Shown here: one piece after another, positions 26,215 through 34,343 of the stretch
Layout of the letters: each line of letters begins with the position of its first letter
Position numbering within the stretch: the stretch's first letter is position 1
Source of the DNA: Desulfonatronovibrio magnus
GTDB lineage: Bacteria; Desulfobacterota; Desulfovibrionia; Desulfovibrionales; Desulfonatronovibrionaceae
Direction: 5' to 3'
Assembly: GCF_000934755.1 (NCBI RefSeq)
Contig: NZ_JYNP01000015.1
Coordinates: 62,001 to 126,000 of the forward strand
Length of the DNA: 64,000 nucleotides
Notes under the pieces: model-generated
What the model was told of the DNA's origin: nothing
What the model saw: the letters and a program-made list of their open reading frames with translations, nothing else
The model's database searches: none
Program-made: the position numbers and the translations under genes

Positions 26215-26340
26215 AGAAATTGTTATCAGTTGTCAGTTAATTGTTATTAGTTATTTGTTAATTGTTGGAGAACAAAAGCCTGAGTTCTCTGCCTTACCCT
26301 GATAACAATTAACAAATAACAGATAACAAATAACCGGGTT
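26215..26340. repeat. hairpin element with heptamer arms (family D)
   Basis: The left arm is a run of degenerate seven-base units (TTATCAG, TTGTCAG, TTAATTG, TTATTAG, TTATTTG, TTAATTG) and the right arm runs AACAATT, AACAAAT, AACAGAT, AACAAAT, which is complementary. Between them lies a core with AAAAGCCTGAGTTCTCTGCC and TTACCCTGATAAC. The same architecture and core recur in the opposite orientation at 33390-33537. Confidence 0.8.
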
Positions 26341-26349
26341 ACATAAACA

Positions 26350-27189
26350 TTACAATTCAAGCTGCTCAAAGGTCAAGGAGTCAAGATCAGTTAAAATCAC
26401 TTTGTCAATCAGTCGTGCTGGTTTGCCTGTAAGCAGATTCAAAGCCTCCTGTGCCTGGATAGTGGCAATAGTCACCACAGTGCAGGCTATGTTGCCCAGC
26501 TTGATTTCCGCTCCCTGATCATTGCTGCCCTGCCAGAAGGCTGCCGGGCTTTTGCCGCCGGGCAGAACAGTGGCAGCCAGGCCGGTTGAACCGGCCACAA
26601 AACCTGTCACAAGAGGCAGACCGGCATTTCCCGTTGCCTCTAACAAGTCAGGCCTGAATTCAATTCCTCCCAAAGCATCGATCACAATATCTACTTTTGG
26701 AACAAGACCTGGCAGATCTTCTTTGATCAGAAATTTGTTAACTATCTCAAATGTGCAAAGAGGATTGATGCGGGTCAGCCTTTCAGCGGCAGCTTCTGCC
26801 TTGGACACTCCTGATTTGGAGTCATATCCTAGAAGTTGCCGGTTGAAATTGCTTTCTTCAAAAACATCTCCATCTGCTAAAAAAAAGCTGCCAACACCTG
26901 TACGTCCTAAAATTTCAAGAATATATCCCCCAAGCCCACCAAGCCCCACCAGAAGTACCTTCGAACTGGCAAGTGCAAGTTGCTGTTTCAGATCAATGGT
27001 AGGAAAATTTTTGATATATCTCCGAGGCAGAATTTTGTTGCTCAGGCACAGCTGTTGGGCATCAGATATTGAGTAATCATGCTTTTGAGAGAGGGAAATA
27101 AGGTTTGAGGTGGAAACCCAGGCAAAGGCAAACTTTTCATGATCCTGACTTGAACTTTTGAGTTCATCAACAAATGACTGGGGACTCAA
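26350..27189 (-). CDS. E1-like/ThiF-MoeB family adenylyltransferase paired with AOR
   Basis: A 279-residue ThiF/HesA/MoeB protein. The nucleotide-binding LLVGLGGLGGYILEIL, the LADGDVFEESNFNRQLLG segment and the DALGGIEFRPDLLEA loop are the E1 hallmarks; about 60 extra residues precede the Rossmann fold. The two CxxC pairs that hold zinc in E. coli MoeB are not present. By family it adenylates the C-terminal glycine of a ubiquitin-like sulfur carrier. The TTG start sits directly behind GGGGAGG and follows the stop of the moaD-like gene, so the carrier and its activator are coupled, and both belong with the tungstopterin enzyme upstream. Confidence 0.88.
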   Translation of the reverse strand: MSPQSFVDELKSSSQDHEKFAFAWVSTSNLISLSQKHDYSISDAQQLCLSNKILPRRYIKNFPTIDLKQQLALASSKVLLVGLGGLGGYILEILGRTGVGSFFLADGDVFEESNFNRQLLGYDSKSGVSKAEAAAERLTRINPLCTFEIVNKFLIKEDLPGLVPKVDIVIDALGGIEFRPDLLEATGNAGLPLVTGFVAGSTGLAATVLPGGKSPAAFWQGSNDQGAEIKLGNIACTVVTIATIQAQEALNLLTGKPARLIDKVILTDLDSLTFEQLEL

Positions 27190-27414
27190 TCAACCTCCCC
27201 CAATGGCAGGAAAAATACCTACACGATCATTGTCCTGCAAGGGCTTATCAAGAGGACTATGATGGCCATTTATAAACATAATTTTTACATCTGCAGAAGG
27301 AATGGACAGTGTTCGGAGCACATCACCAAGGGTGGCTCCGGGCTGCATCTCAAGAGAGCCTTGATCAGGCTCATACTGAGACAAAGTGGCATAACACTTG
27401 ACCTCTATGTTCAT
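27190..27414 (-). CDS. MoaD/ThiS-family sulfur carrier protein paired with AOR
   Basis: A 74-residue beta-grasp protein ending FPAIGGG, the diglycine-type tail that becomes a thiocarboxylate. The pattern VKCYATLSQYEPDQG, PGATLGDVLRTLSI, LQDNDRVGIFPAIGG is that of MoaD. It would donate sulfur for the dithiolene of molybdopterin/tungstopterin after activation by the adjacent E1-like protein. Small MoaD-like genes next to AOR genes are a well-known arrangement. A hairpin terminator lies between it and the AOR gene upstream. Confidence 0.9.
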   Translation of the reverse strand: MNIEVKCYATLSQYEPDQGSLEMQPGATLGDVLRTLSIPSADVKIMFINGHHSPLDKPLQDNDRVGIFPAIGGG

Positions 27415-27449
27415 GACTTATTCCACCTGTAATTTAAGTAATCAAAAGA

Positions 27450-27470
27450 GGGCCTGCTGGAAGCAGGCCC
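27450..27470 (-). terminator. hairpin between aor and the moaD-like gene
   Basis: GGGCCTGCT (27450-27458) and AGCAGGCCC (27462-27470) form a nine-base-pair GC-rich stem with a three-base loop; on the minus strand it is followed by TCTTTTGATT. It lies 12 bases after the aor stop codon and 35 before the moaD-like start, so it could partly terminate transcription and lower moaD/E1 expression relative to aor. Confidence 0.65.
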
Positions 27471-27482
27471 TTACTGTGATTA

Positions 27483-29222
27483 TTAGATCTCCACTTTAGC
27501 CTTTTGCATCTCTTCCACTGAAAAGTCCCATAATTGATTATGAGGAGGAAAAAATTCATTGAGAAAAAAATCAGGCAACTGATCGTGAACAGCTGTAAAA
27601 CCTGCATCACGATTAAAAGAAAATTCATCCTTGAGGATTTCAATACCTGTCTTTCCAATATCATCTGCTGTAAATTCAATGCCGTATCTTGAGCTGATGA
27701 GTTTGGCAATGGTGTCCAATGCATCATCAGTATCAAGAACAGCAAAGGCTACAAACAGACAGAATCCAGTAGCATCTACAGCTGCAGTGGCTATTTGGAG
27801 ATTTTTGGAAACCTCGACATTACCTTCCTTACCCAGAGGATCAATATCTCCACCCACCTTGAGGATATTCTGACAGATGGCATATCCTGCGGTATGGTCA
27901 GCTCCCATGGGACTGGTGGCATAGGTTACGCCCACACCCTTGGCAGCTCTGGGATCATAGGCTGGCAGGGACTGTTTCTTGACCACTGGCACCCGGTCCA
28001 CACCAAAGGCTTCAGCAGTAAAAGAAGTACCATTACCAATGATGGCCCCGAGATAGTCTTTAGGATCATAAACACGTTTAAGAAGTTCAATAGCTCCAGG
28101 TCCGTCGCCCCATGGTACAATTCCAGCTTCCATGGCCATGGCAATTGTGGTGCCTGTTTCAATGGTATCCAAGCCAAGATCATCACAAAGACGGTCTAAC
28201 TGCGCAATGTCATCAAGATTACTGATCAACAGGTTGGATCCAAAGGCCCATACAGTTTCATACTCGAATCCGGAAGTGAGGTATTCACCTTTTTCATCAC
28301 AATACTTCTGAGAACATTGAATGATACATCCGGCATGACAGCCTTCCTTGGCCACACCTTTTCTCTTATTTATAAGCTCCACCATTTTTTCTCCACCAAT
28401 CTCTGCAGCCTTGTCAAACCTTCCTTCTCTGAAGTTTTTGGTGGGTAATGTTCCAGCTTCATTAATAACGTTTATTAGAATTGATGTTCCGAAAGATGGC
28501 AGCCCCTGACCTGTAACAGGATGCTTGACCAGAATCTCGGCCCATCTTTTGGCTGCAGCTTTAAAAGCCTCTTTGTCAACAGGTTCAGGCGCTTTGGAGC
28601 CTTCAGCGTCAACCACAATGGCCTTGATTTTTTTGGAACCCATCAGTGCTCCAAGCCCGCCTCTTCCGGCTGCTCGACTGGGATTGCCCTTGGGATCTGT
28701 AAACTGAATGGATGAAGCCAGCCGAGTATTTTCACCTGCAGGACCAATGACCATAATGCCTACTTTTGACCCATATTTTTCGAAAAGCTTGGCTGAAGTT
28801 TCATAAGTTCCAAGACCGTCTAATTCAGGCATCTGATCAAATCTGGTTCCGAGCTTATCAATAACAAGAACCTGAAAAGGAGTTCCCGGCTCTGGTTTGT
28901 CTTCTATGATAATCCCAGTAATGTCGAGCTTGGCAAGTTTCTGAGAAAATGATCCTCCCGCATTGGACTCTTTAATAGTTCCGGTCAAGGGTGATTTACC
29001 ACCAACTGACAGCCTGCCGGTATTGGCCGCTGTGGTGCCTGTAAGCAGTCCGGGAGCGATTACCAGCTTGTTCTGGGCGCTTAAAGGATGACAGGTAGGT
29101 GGCACTTCCCTGCGCACCACCCTTGAAGTAAGTGCTCTGCCTCCAAGACCTGCATAATCATCGGGCAAATCTGAAGAAACGATCTTTTTTTTCTTTGTGT
29201 TGATTCGGATAAGTGTGGACAT
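27483..29222 (-). CDS. aor: tungsten-containing aldehyde:ferredoxin oxidoreductase family protein
   Basis: A 579-residue AOR-family enzyme, slightly shorter than the archaeal prototype (about 605). The N-terminal domain (1-210) carries ARA-like pterin-binding segments (NTGRLSVGGKSPLTG, SRAAGRGGLGALMGSKKIKA); the [4Fe-4S] ligands are the cysteines of GCHAGCIIQC plus one near the C-terminus (ATGFCLF). It oxidises aldehydes to acids, or the reverse, with ferredoxin as partner, which would link to the Ech hydrogenase in the same window. The exact substrate is unknown. A GGAGGG ribosome site precedes the ATG; moaD-like and E1-like genes follow. Confidence 0.93.
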   Translation of the reverse strand: MSTLIRINTKKKKIVSSDLPDDYAGLGGRALTSRVVRREVPPTCHPLSAQNKLVIAPGLLTGTTAANTGRLSVGGKSPLTGTIKESNAGGSFSQKLAKLDITGIIIEDKPEPGTPFQVLVIDKLGTRFDQMPELDGLGTYETSAKLFEKYGSKVGIMVIGPAGENTRLASSIQFTDPKGNPSRAAGRGGLGALMGSKKIKAIVVDAEGSKAPEPVDKEAFKAAAKRWAEILVKHPVTGQGLPSFGTSILINVINEAGTLPTKNFREGRFDKAAEIGGEKMVELINKRKGVAKEGCHAGCIIQCSQKYCDEKGEYLTSGFEYETVWAFGSNLLISNLDDIAQLDRLCDDLGLDTIETGTTIAMAMEAGIVPWGDGPGAIELLKRVYDPKDYLGAIIGNGTSFTAEAFGVDRVPVVKKQSLPAYDPRAAKGVGVTYATSPMGADHTAGYAICQNILKVGGDIDPLGKEGNVEVSKNLQIATAAVDATGFCLFVAFAVLDTDDALDTIAKLISSRYGIEFTADDIGKTGIEILKDEFSFNRDAGFTAVHDQLPDFFLNEFFPPHNQLWDFSVEEMQKAKVEI

Positions 29223-29459
29223 AATTTCCCTCCTGTTGTTATAGTATGCTGATTTAATTTTTTGATTTATTCCGGAAAAAAGTACATGAACTGATCAATT
29301 CTGTGCAACAGACAAAGACAATCAGGCAAACCATTACTTTTTTCTTGTCTTACTACACCTTTTGGTAAAGCTTCGCAATTAAAATCACAGCTGCGTGCAA
29401 TATTTTTTAAGCTATATTATCAATAGCCTCAAGAACTTGCAAGACATATGGCAGAATCC

Positions 29460-30110
29460 ATGAAAGCAAAAATAATTGAGAAGCTCCTCACCCGGGTGGC
29501 CCGAGACCGAACGTGTGAGTAACTTTAAGAGTCTGTCACTTTTCTGGAAATTGGGACAGTCCCCGCGAGGTACTATAAAACAGATTGATGCTGCATTGGT
29601 TCTTGAAGGAAATTTGCTTTGATGAAAAAATCTACACAGCGAGGGACAGTCCCTGTGCCTGGCGCAAAGTTCCCATCTTTGACGGAACTTTTCTGGCAAA
29701 TGTGCATCATTCATAAGCAAAAATCGTAAAAATGTGAAAACCGTAACAGCTTGATTTTATTACCAAAACGATTCCAGTTACTTGTAAGCTCCTCACCCGG
29801 GCGGCCCGAGACCGAACGTGTGAGTAACTTATACCCCTCGTTCCCAAGCTCCAGCCTGGGGACGTTTAGTTCTTGCGGCTCCAGCCACTTCTTCAAAATG
29901 TTGCTGGAGCTACAAAAAAAGAGGTGTAAAAGCCTCAAAACGTTAGAGATTGCCGCGCTCGAAGACTCGCTCGCAATGACACCTGAGCTGTCAGGGATGT
30001 AGTTGCTGAAAACCTGTCATTGCGAGGGAGCCTAAGCGACCGAAGCAATCTGTATCGTAAAACCGTAATGCTCTGAATTTATTACACATATGATTCTATT
30101 TACTTGTAAG
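29460..30110. repeat. cluster of dispersed repeat family C
   Basis: Contains two copies of a block reading CTCACCCGGG-GGCCCGAGAC and CGAACGTGTGAGTAACTT (from 29487 and from 29789), a block with GGACAGTCCCCGCGAGGTAC, and a block from 29948 (GATTGCCGCGCTCGAAGACT ... GACCGAAGCAATCTGTATCG). All these blocks recur in inverted orientation at 60755-61100. Another small palindrome (CCCAAGCTCCAGCCTGGGGA) lies at 29840-29865. Open frames across this stretch are not credible genes. Confidence 0.82.
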
Positions 30111-30493
30111 AAGAAGCTTACCCAGGCAGAGGGTGTCTAAAGGTGCCAGCTGGGTCTCAGCCACATGAAAACCAGAGTTTCCAATCCGCCGCAAACCCAA
30201 GTTAGCAATGCAAAGCACAAAGCATTGAAAACATCAGTTGCTCAAAACAAACACCTCCACATAACATGCTGATAAAACTTCTTTTTTTATTGAAACCACC
30301 TTTTATAACCTTTTCGGTCTGGTTTTTGCTTAAGTTGACTTGATGAAGTATTAGCGCCCTTGCATTTGGCTTTGAAAAAAACAGTGTTTTTTCAGTTATC
30401 TTGATTTTTGCAAGACACACTGCCTGCATTCCCCTTAAATTAAATGATACTTATATAAAACTTAAATTCTAAACAAATCAGGAGGTTTTTTTT
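30111..30493. other. gene-free region upstream of the YeiH-like gene
   Basis: About 380 bases without a convincing gene. It holds an AT-rich leader; an open frame on the minus strand (30202-30429) has no ribosome site and unnatural composition. The last 15 bases provide the AGGAGG ribosome site of the carrier gene. No clear promoter could be fixed. Confidence 0.5.
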
Positions 30494-32278
30494 ATGGCTG
30501 AAAACCCTAATGCCAATGTTGTAACAGAAACCAAAGTCAGCATGGTCACGCAGATGTACAAATCTGAGGACTGGTGGGCTATCTGGCTTGGCGCTCTTAT
30601 CATTATCTTTGCCTGGATGGCTGCTACTGCCGCAAGTCCTGACGTGGACAGCATGTATCAGTATCAGGAAATCATGGAGCAGGAGCAGGAAATGGCTGGA
30701 TTCCGAACCATAGCGTATACTGAAGCTGAATCCGCTTATAACTCGGTCAGAGCACGCAGTGAAGATGGTCTTCTCAAAACCGTTCACGGTTTTCTGGCCA
30801 CCCCTGCGCGCTGGTCCAGCAATCCGCTTGACTCCATATTTCGTACTGAGCAGGCAGCAGCTGAAATCAGGGCTGCCAACGCGGATCGACTGGAGCAGGC
30901 CAGGGAAAGGTTAGAAGATGCAAGAGCCAGAGCCCAGGCAGCTGAAGATCTGGCCCGTGCTGAAAACTTTCAGAATACTCAACTCAACGCTGAAGCCAGA
31001 CTGCTGCTTGGTGAATGGCGCTCTGCAAGAGATAGCTTTTCCAGTGCACGCAGCGCGGCTAATACCCAGTCCTTTAACAGAATTCCCGGCCTGCTGGCTC
31101 TTATGGTTATAACAGCCCTTATCTTTGCCATAGGCGGAAAATTCATGGGCCTTAACCTGAAAGAGTTTTTCATTGGCTTTCCTATAGTTTTCGGACTGGC
31201 TGTACTTTCATATGTTATAGCCAACCAGACAACTGTAAGAGCTTATGGATTTTCGTATGTTCTATGGGGAATTGTACTGGGCATGCTCATATCAAATACC
31301 GTAGGCACGCCCAAATTTCTTAAAACTGCGGCCCAGACAGAATACTTTATCAAGACAGGCCTTGTCCTGCTCGGTGCCAGTGTAATGTTCGGACTTATTC
31401 TAATGATTGGACCTGCAGGTATATTTGTAACCTGGGTGGTCACTCCCATAGTTCTAATAGGTACTTACTGGTTTGGTCAGAAAGTAATCAAGGTTCCTTC
31501 CAAACAGCTAAACATCACTGTATCCTCTGATATGAGTGTTTCCGGTGTGTCCGCAGCCATTGCTGCTGCTGCAGCTTCCAGAGCAAAAAAAGAAGAACTG
31601 ACTCTCGCCATTGGTATGTCAATGGTATTTGTTGTGGTCATGATTTTTGCCATCCCAGCTTTCGCCAACTGGGTAGGAATGCATCCGGTATGGGCTGGTG
31701 CCTGGATTGGTGGTACAGTTGACAACACCGGATCTGTTGTTGCCGCTGGAGAGCTCATTGGGCCTGAAGCCATGTATGTAGCTGCTACTATTAAGATGAT
31801 CCAGAATGTTATGATTGGTGTTATGGCATTTGGAGTTGCGGCATACTGGTGCCTCAAAGTTGAGCCGGACCGTGCCTGTGCTGCTGGAGCTGCTCCTGTT
31901 AAGTTCACCGCAGCTGGTGCATTGTATGAAATCTGGTACCGCTTCCCTAAGTTCATCCTTGGCTTTATCTTTGCTTCAATTCTCATATCCGTTCTCGCAG
32001 AAACAGCAGGTGAAGCATGGTCCTACGCCATGATCAACAATGGCATTCTGGCCTGGGCAAATGGTTTCCGCGGCTGGTTCTTCGCCATAGCTTTTGTAAG
32101 CATTGGTCTGAGCATTAACTACCGCGAACTTAAAGAACCTCTGCGCGGCGGCAAGCCATTGATCCTTTATGTATGCGGTCAGGGCTTCAACCTGATACTC
32201 ACAGCTCTTGTAGCGTACATTATGTTCATGGTCATTTTCAGAGATATTACTGACCGTCTGATGGCTATGGGACTGTAA
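30494..32278 (+). CDS. YeiH/UPF0324-family putative sulfate or sulfite exporter with large N-terminal coiled-coil insertion
   Basis: A 594-residue membrane protein. Residues from about 197 on are a UPF0324 (YeiH) carrier: PGLLALMVITALIFAIGGKF, GIVLGMLISNTVGTP, TGLVLLGASVMFG, SDMSVSGVSAAIAAAAA and SIGLSINYRELKEP. Typical members have about 340-400 residues; this one has an extra N-terminal part: one membrane helix (27-48) and then about 145 soluble residues (49-196) rich in alanine, glutamate and arginine, predicted to be a coiled coil. The strong ribosome site AGGAGG fixes the start. The family is implicated in sulfate/sulfite export, which fits a sulfur-metabolising host, but the substrate is inferred. 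Confidence 0.88.
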   Translation: MAENPNANVVTETKVSMVTQMYKSEDWWAIWLGALIIIFAWMAATAASPDVDSMYQYQEIMEQEQEMAGFRTIAYTEAESAYNSVRARSEDGLLKTVHGFLATPARWSSNPLDSIFRTEQAAAEIRAANADRLEQARERLEDARARAQAAEDLARAENFQNTQLNAEARLLLGEWRSARDSFSSARSAANTQSFNRIPGLLALMVITALIFAIGGKFMGLNLKEFFIGFPIVFGLAVLSYVIANQTTVRAYGFSYVLWGIVLGMLISNTVGTPKFLKTAAQTEYFIKTGLVLLGASVMFGLILMIGPAGIFVTWVVTPIVLIGTYWFGQKVIKVPSKQLNITVSSDMSVSGVSAAIAAAAASRAKKEELTLAIGMSMVFVVVMIFAIPAFANWVGMHPVWAGAWIGGTVDNTGSVVAAGELIGPEAMYVAATIKMIQNVMIGVMAFGVAAYWCLKVEPDRACAAGAAPVKFTAAGALYEIWYRFPKFILGFIFASILISVLAETAGEAWSYAMINNGILAWANGFRGWFFAIAFVSIGLSINYRELKEPLRGGKPLILYVCGQGFNLILTALVAYIMFMVIFRDITDRLMAMGL

Positions 32279-32287
32279 CCACCATTA

Positions 32288-32575
32288 GTGGAGCATCAAT
32301 TGTCACACAAACAGTCAGCCGGGGGCTTGGGGCCCCCGGCTTCTTTACAGAAAAGAATAGTCCGCCTCATTTTGGGAATCCTGATCATAATAGGTTTTAT
32401 CGGTTTTTTATCCAATATTGAAAGAATAACCGGTAAAAGTGAAGTAATTCAAGTGCTGCAGGAAAAAGATATTTATGTAGGTGGATGGTACTGGGATATT
32501 ATTGATGAAGTAGCTGAGGCTACAGATTTTATGCGCGGTGCCTTAAAAAGAGGCAACAATACCAGCGAAGATTGA
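32288..32575 (+). CDS. small single-span membrane protein of unknown function
   Basis: At most 95 residues with a GTG start ten bases after the exporter stop. One membrane helix (about 25-43, VRLILGILIIIGFIGFL) is followed by a soluble tail of 50 residues (KSEVIQVLQEKDIYVGGWYW, DIIDEVAEATDFM). I do not recognise the family. The first codons lie in a GC-rich hairpin at 32318-32340, so either the hairpin is coding and the gene is translated by read-through, or translation starts at the TTG at 32327 or later. Close linkage suggests a partner of the exporter. Confidence 0.6.
   Translation: MEHQLSHKQSAGGLGPPASLQKRIVRLILGILIIIGFIGFLSNIERITGKSEVIQVLQEKDIYVGGWYWDIIDEVAEATDFMRGALKRGNNTSED
32318..32340 (+). 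terminator. GC-rich hairpin between exporter and small membrane protein genes
   Basis: GCCGGGGGC (32318-32326) pairs perfectly with GCCCCCGGC (32332-32340) around a five-base loop, followed by TTCTTT. It resembles an intrinsic terminator for the exporter mRNA but overlaps the predicted start region of the next gene. Confidence 0.6.
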
Positions 32576-32637
32576 CCCTGCAGCGACAGGTTTTTGTCAA
32601 GAAAGATGGAATAATGTCAACCTCCTCAGGACAGGCC

Positions 32638-32688
32638 CTTTTGCCGATCAAAAGCAGCATGCATGCGGCTGGAAAAGATCGGCAAAAG
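32638..32688. repeat. inverted repeat before the 32714 gene
   Basis: CTTTTGCCGATC (32638-32649) and GATCGGCAAAAG (32677-32688) are perfectly complementary around a 27-base centre with its own palindrome (GCATGC). GGCAAAAG with neighbouring CCTGTCC/GGACAGG words also occurs at 10846-10930, suggesting a related element. Confidence 0.6.
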
Positions 32689-32713
32689 AGTCGGTCCGCT
32701 TTCTGACTGAAAA

Positions 32714-33364
32714 ATGTCGCTGCTCGGTCAAACAAAAAAATACTGTCCAGTTATTATGAATGCTGCAAAGTCCAAAATTCTCAAAGCGCAATACAAGGCC
32801 TTGATTTCAGAGGAGGAAAGATTCGCTGCCCGAGTGGTTTACCTTATGCGGGCCACGCGTGATCATCCATGGTGGCACCTGCTCATTCCGTTTAAGTTTT
32901 TATTTGAGTATTTGGCTCGAAAAAAAGAAACCCGCAAGTTTACTGAGCAGCATATGCGCTTCAAAATGATTGCCTTAGATGGAGCTTATATGTGCGCTGA
33001 AACTGGTGAAGAAAATCAGTCAAGACAAAAAATGCAGAGCCAGTTCAGAGATTTCTGGCTCCATGAATTGAAAATGGAATCCGGCAGGGTTTATGAGCTT
33101 TTAAGCGACCTGTTGGAAAAAATGTTTGATCATTACCTTCTGCTTTTCAATACCGGGGAAAAAAATCATGCAGCCATGGCTATCAAAGCCTACAGCCAAC
33201 TTGATGACTACCGGCAGTTTCTACAAGAGCTTGATAGGCTGGAAAATGAAATTAATGAACAATTGCATCAAGATTTGACTGATGGTGATGTTGGTCAAGA
33301 AACACATAAAAGGCAAAAAGCTGTCAGAAAGGTTCGCGAAAGGTACCTGAGGGAAATATTCTAA
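32714..33364 (+). CDS. unknown-family protein, paralog 1 of three around a radical SAM gene
   Basis: A 216-residue protein of no recognised family. Its layout matches the proteins at 33544-34152 and 35693-36292: an N-terminal helix with EEERFAARVV, a tryptophan-led hydrophobic stretch (WWHLLIPFKFLFEYLA), a basic segment (ARKKETRKF), a K..AL..A helix, an acidic variable middle, and a C-terminal HYLLLFN ... YRQFLQELDRLENEIN block. The hydrophobic stretch may dip into the membrane. It lacks a good ribosome site; the ATG at 32756 is an alternative start. It has diverged most of the three and lies on the strand of the radical SAM gene. Confidence 0.75.
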   Translation: MSLLGQTKKYCPVIMNAAKSKILKAQYKALISEEERFAARVVYLMRATRDHPWWHLLIPFKFLFEYLARKKETRKFTEQHMRFKMIALDGAYMCAETGEENQSRQKMQSQFRDFWLHELKMESGRVYELLSDLLEKMFDHYLLLFNTGEKNHAAMAIKAYSQLDDYRQFLQELDRLENEINEQLHQDLTDGDVGQETHKRQKAVRKVRERYLREIF

Positions 33365-33389
33365 AGCGGACTGTGTCCCACAAACCAGT

Positions 33390-33537
33390 TATCTGTTATT
33401 GGTTATCTGTTATCTGTTATTGGTTATTGGTTATTGGTTATTGGTTATCAGGGTAAGGTAGTGAGTGAAGGCTTTTATTCTTCAACTATTAACTATTAAC
33501 TATCAACTGATAACTGATAACTGATAACAATTTCTTG
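33390..33537. repeat. hairpin element with heptamer arms (family D), inverted relative to 26.2 kb
   Basis: Left arm: repeated TTATTGG and TTATCTG units in seven- or eight-base steps. Right arm: AACTATT, AACTATT, AACTATC, AACTGAT, AACTGAT, AACTGAT in strict seven-base phase. Core: TTATCAGGGTAAGGTAG ... GAAGGCTTTTATTC, the complement of the 26.2 kb core. It sits between two convergent paralog genes. Confidence 0.85.
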
Positions 33538-33543
33538 TAACTC

Positions 33544-34152
33544 CTATTTTTCATTATTAAAGAAAAAAGAAAGTTCTTCTTCCCGCAAAGCTTCAGTCTG
33601 CTCTTCAATTTTTCTAAGCAGTATCTTATACTCTTCATCTTTCTGAAAATTATCTACCAGGTACTGATTAGCATCCTTCTCAAGCTCAGTTAGATTATTC
33701 AGAAAGCGTCTATATTCTCCTTGAGTCTTGTAAGCGTTCCTTATGAGCTCTTCAAATGTGCTTCCTGACTGTCTGAGCATTGTCAGGTAGTGCTGCTGAA
33801 GATATTGAATTATCTTGACCTGCTTTTCGGCCAGTGCCTTTTCCTCGTGGGTGTCAAGCTTGACATCTGAGAAATAGTCCTGAGATGATCCAGACTGGGC
33901 TGTTCCTGATTGCAATTCGAGATGCGCCAGTTTCAAAGCTTTTTCTTTGCTGCTCAGGATATTTTTAGCAAAGGAGCGCACCCCTTCTTTGTAATCTCCG
34001 ATTTTCATGACATGGTGTACGAAAAGTATGGGCACGAGGATCATCCAGGCTGAAGCTTCCGGCTTTTTGACTACATCTTTGGCCAGCCTGTAGGCGAATT
34101 GCTCTTCCTGAGCATGAATGGCATCAAATTTTTCCTGTAGGTTTAAAGGCAT
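33544..34152 (-). CDS. unknown-family protein, paralog 2 of three around a radical SAM gene
   Basis: A 202-residue protein from the ATG at 34152, which has AAGGAG upstream; the frame continues 30 codons higher but those residues look non-coding. It shares the family pattern: QEEQFAYRLAKDVVKKPEAS, hydrophobic AWMILVPILFVHHVMKI, K-rich DYKEGVRSFAKNI, KALKLAHLEL, then QQHYLTMLRQSGSTFEELIR, NAYKTQGEYRRFLNNL and a coiled-coil tail. It is closest to paralog 3 (35693-36292). Function unknown; a membrane-associated helical protein is likely. Divergent from the radical SAM gene, with about 190 bases between. Confidence 0.8.
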   Translation of the reverse strand: MPLNLQEKFDAIHAQEEQFAYRLAKDVVKKPEASAWMILVPILFVHHVMKIGDYKEGVRSFAKNILSSKEKALKLAHLELQSGTAQSGSSQDYFSDVKLDTHEEKALAEKQVKIIQYLQQHYLTMLRQSGSTFEELIRNAYKTQGEYRRFLNNLTELEKDANQYLVDNFQKDEEYKILLRKIEEQTEALREEELSFFFNNEK

Positions 34153-34343
34153 AGGTGCAACTCCTTGGTTTCGCAATGAATATACAGTTAACCCTGGTGG
34201 ATTGCAACCTTGTTTAAATTGGGTAGCGGGCGCAGCCGGCATTAGAAACTGGCGTTCCTAAACTGCAGCCAGGTATCAAGATCCAGATGCCTCATTTTTT
34301 TACAATTAAAAACCGATTCATATTTTGAGCCAGGAGGGGATAG

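Noticed and set aside
29412-30002. Open frames of 75-102 codons in the family C repeat cluster
   Set aside because: They include the repeated blocks that also occur in inverted order at 60.8 kb; no recognisable protein features.
26215-33537. Possible CRISPR array from regularly repeated units
   Set aside because: Units are only seven bases, directly contiguous and without spacers, and no cas genes are present.
34153-34242. 30-residue N-terminal extension of the 33544-34152 protein
   Set aside because: A good ribosome site sits before the ATG at 34152, and the extension has no counterpart in its two paralogs.
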